64,000 bases of DNA from Saccharibacillus sacchari DSM 19268 (GTDB lineage: Bacteria > Bacillota > Bacilli > Paenibacillales > Paenibacillaceae), in assembly GCF_000585395.1 (NCBI RefSeq), contig NZ_KK073875.1, positions 5,136,274 through 5,200,273 on the forward strand. Reading direction: 5' to 3'. Shown one piece after another: positions 62,669 to 64,000 of this stretch. The notes under the pieces are model-generated. The model ran no database searches and was not told the DNA's origin. It saw only the letters and a program-made list of their open reading frames with translations. The translations under genes and the position numbers were made by a program. Numbering within the stretch: the stretch's first letter is position 1; the number at the start of each line of letters is the position of its first letter.

Positions 62669-64000
62669 ATGAATAAGATCACAAAAGCGCGATTCGAGAT
62701 CTGGATCAAAGAATGGGATCTGATCACCAAGCAAATTACCGACCGCAGCGGACAATCCGGCGGCGGACTTTATTCATTCGTCAACGATCCGGAGAATATG
62801 ATTCAAGAGATCGAACAGCGGCTGGGCCTGTTTCTGCCGGAAGACTTGAAAGATTTGATTCGTTTCGGTTATTTTCATGCCGAGGTCGATTGGGCATTCC
62901 CCGACGGAATCTTGATCCCGTTCCCAAACGTATCCGAAGGCGATCTCGGCTGGAACATCAAAGACATGGATTTCCCCGGTCTCTTCGACGATAACGGCGA
63001 CGAAATGCAGCAGCGCCGTTATCTCGCGTTCCATATGGCGGGCAACGGCGATCTGCTGCTGTTCGATCTGGAAAGCGCCTCAGGCTCCGCCGTCGTATCC
63101 TGGTCGCACGAAGAAGACGAGTTCCGTCTGCTGGCCCCGTCGCTGCCGGACTTTTTTGAACGGATTACGAAACTCGGGCTGATCGGGGCTTACGGCGACA
63201 GTTATGTTCCGTTTCTCGGTGCGGACGGCCTGGAACCGGACGGAACCAACGGGCAGTTATGGCAGGCGTGGCTCAAGGACTATCGGGAGCTGCAATGGGA
63301 AGACGTCCAAAATGATCTTCCCGCGGCTCTCCGATTATTCGAGATGATTGCTTCCGACGATCCGGAGTTGACGCCGAGACGCGAGATCGGTCCTTTGCTC
63401 AAGGAATACCATTCCGTCGAAGATATCCTTCGCGAATGGATAGCACGCGGCGAAGAACCTCAACCGAAGCGGAATCGCCGCGACCGGCTGATCCTGATCG
63501 GCGAAGCGATGGGCAGCGACGCTGCCGATTGGGTGCGTACGCTGTGGACGGCGAAAGCGGGCAAGGATGCCGCCGAGCGCCCGACGTCAGAAGCGCCGCT
63601 TGTCGCGCGCCGCGAAGCCGACTCCGGAAACGACGCGGCGCAAGATCCCGCCGCCTTTCTTCCCGAAGCAGACGAAGGCGTGCTGCATCGTCTCGCAGCC
63701 GTATGCCTGCCCGAAGACGAAGGCCTGCCGCTCGTCCTGCGCGATATTGAGCGCGAAGCCCGGCAATCCGGCCGACGCATCTCGCCGCCGACTTATTCGC
63801 TCGCTGCCTTCCATAGCCGCCGCGTCATTCCCTGGATAGAGCCGCATGTCTCGTTCCCGTTCAGCGGTTGGGACACCCTGCTTGCCGCTTCCCGACCGCA
63901 AGCCGAAGACCTGATCCGCTGGCTGCAAAGCGCCGACGCGCTCCGCATGACCGCCGTCTCCGCGATCGGCCTGCTGCCCGAAGATGAAATTCCGGCTTTG
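62669..64000 (+). CDS. SMI1/KNR4 (SUKH)-domain protein, 3' end outside the window
   Basis: At least 444 residues; the reading frame is open to the window end. The ATG follows AGGAAAGGAAAAGG. The first 190 residues form a SUKH-type domain: ARFEIWIKEWDLI, IQEIEQRLGLFLPEDLKDLI (the conserved helix with LP-E), FGYFHAEVDWAFPDG, NGDLLLFDLES and LAPSLPDFFERITKLG. The family includes immunity proteins against polymorphic toxins and proteins of unknown regulatory role. The rest (WQAWLKDYRELQWEDV, REIGPLLKEYHSVEDILREW) is helical, followed by a divergent Ala/Glu/Arg-rich part. No toxin gene is seen beside it, but the downstream side is not visible. Confidence 0.78.
   Translation, partial: MNKITKARFEIWIKEWDLITKQITDRSGQSGGGLYSFVNDPENMIQEIEQRLGLFLPEDLKDLIRFGYFHAEVDWAFPDGILIPFPNVSEGDLGWNIKDMDFPGLFDDNGDEMQQRRYLAFHMAGNGDLLLFDLESASGSAVVSWSHEEDEFRLLAPSLPDFFERITKLGLIGAYGDSYVPFLGADGLEPDGTNGQLWQAWLKDYRELQWEDVQNDLPAALRLFEMIASDDPELTPRREIGPLLKEYHSVEDILREWIARGEEPQPKRNRRDRLILIGEAMGSDAADWVRTLWTAKAGKDAAERPTSEAPLVARREADSGNDAAQDPAAFLPEADEGVLHRLAAVCLPEDEGLPLVLRDIEREARQSGRRISPPTYSLAAFHSRRVIPWIEPHVSFPFSGWDTLLAASRPQAEDLIRWLQSADALRMTAVSAIGLLPEDEIPAL

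Overview
The window looks like a chromosomal segment of a moderately high-GC member of the Paenibacillaceae (Paenibacillus/Saccharibacillus type). This is an inference from several signs: strong AGGAGG ribosome-binding sites, a B. subtilis-like SorC-family deoR, a YkoG/YkoH/YkoI-like PepSY two-component module, an SLH-domain protein, DUF6526 and TerD-vWA proteins, a DUF4179 anti-sigma factor, and many structured intergenic repeats. No rRNA, tRNA, CRISPR array, phage or insertion-sequence transposase was seen.

Layout. 1-6.5 kb: the tail of an Mrp antiporter subunit G, a methyltransferase, a membrane protein with an L7/L12 C-terminal-like domain, a secreted beta-propeller, a GlsB-type membrane protein and a chemoreceptor. 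6.5-14.1 kb: a 2-gene biosynthetic operon, a Sfp-type phosphopantetheinyl transferase followed by a dimodular reductase-terminated NRPS of the aureusimine/pyrazinone type (partial C-A-T-C-A-T-R). 14.3-23.3 kb: a complete nucleoside salvage region (deoR, deoC, cdd, nupC, deoB, deoD, pdp), interrupted by a c-di-GMP-I riboswitch and the exported protein it controls. 23.4-26.4 kb: an HSP90-family protein paired with a TPR-like protein. 26.5-32.4 kb: MgtC, an SLH protein, two PepSY proteins and a two-component system. 32.7-42.1 kb: meso-DAP dehydrogenase, NADP-glutamate dehydrogenase, a sodium symporter, a Fur-controlled siderophore-binding lipoprotein, DUF554, a PPP phosphatase and an S41 peptidase. 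42.3-47.7 kb: ECF sigma/anti-sigma pair, a proline-rich protein, a small protein, a TerD-vWA protein and a ZIP transporter. 48-56.5 kb: HTH regulator plus MFS pump, an exported protein with an ABC-2 exporter, a second two-component system and a DUF559-like nuclease with a C-terminal winged helix. 56.8-64 kb: a MarR-controlled DHA2 pump, FabV enoyl reductase, a second chemoreceptor and a truncated SUKH-type gene that runs off the end.

How the parts work together. The deo cluster takes up nucleosides (NupC), deaminates and phosphorolyses them (Cdd, DeoD, Pdp), isomerises the pentose phosphate (DeoB) and cleaves deoxyribose-5-phosphate (DeoC), under DeoR and probably catabolite control. The PPTase would activate the carrier domains of the adjacent NRPS. 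The A-domain codes read by eye suggest Leu then Pro, so the reductively released product could be a bicyclic pyrrolopyrazinone-like compound rather than a flat aureusimine pyrazinone. The most unusual non-coding content is a set of interspersed palindromic repeat families: a three-copy element with inverted ends and a covarying inner hairpin, a four-copy GTTGCA-type array between deoB and deoD, and two clusters of a 24-bp hairpin.
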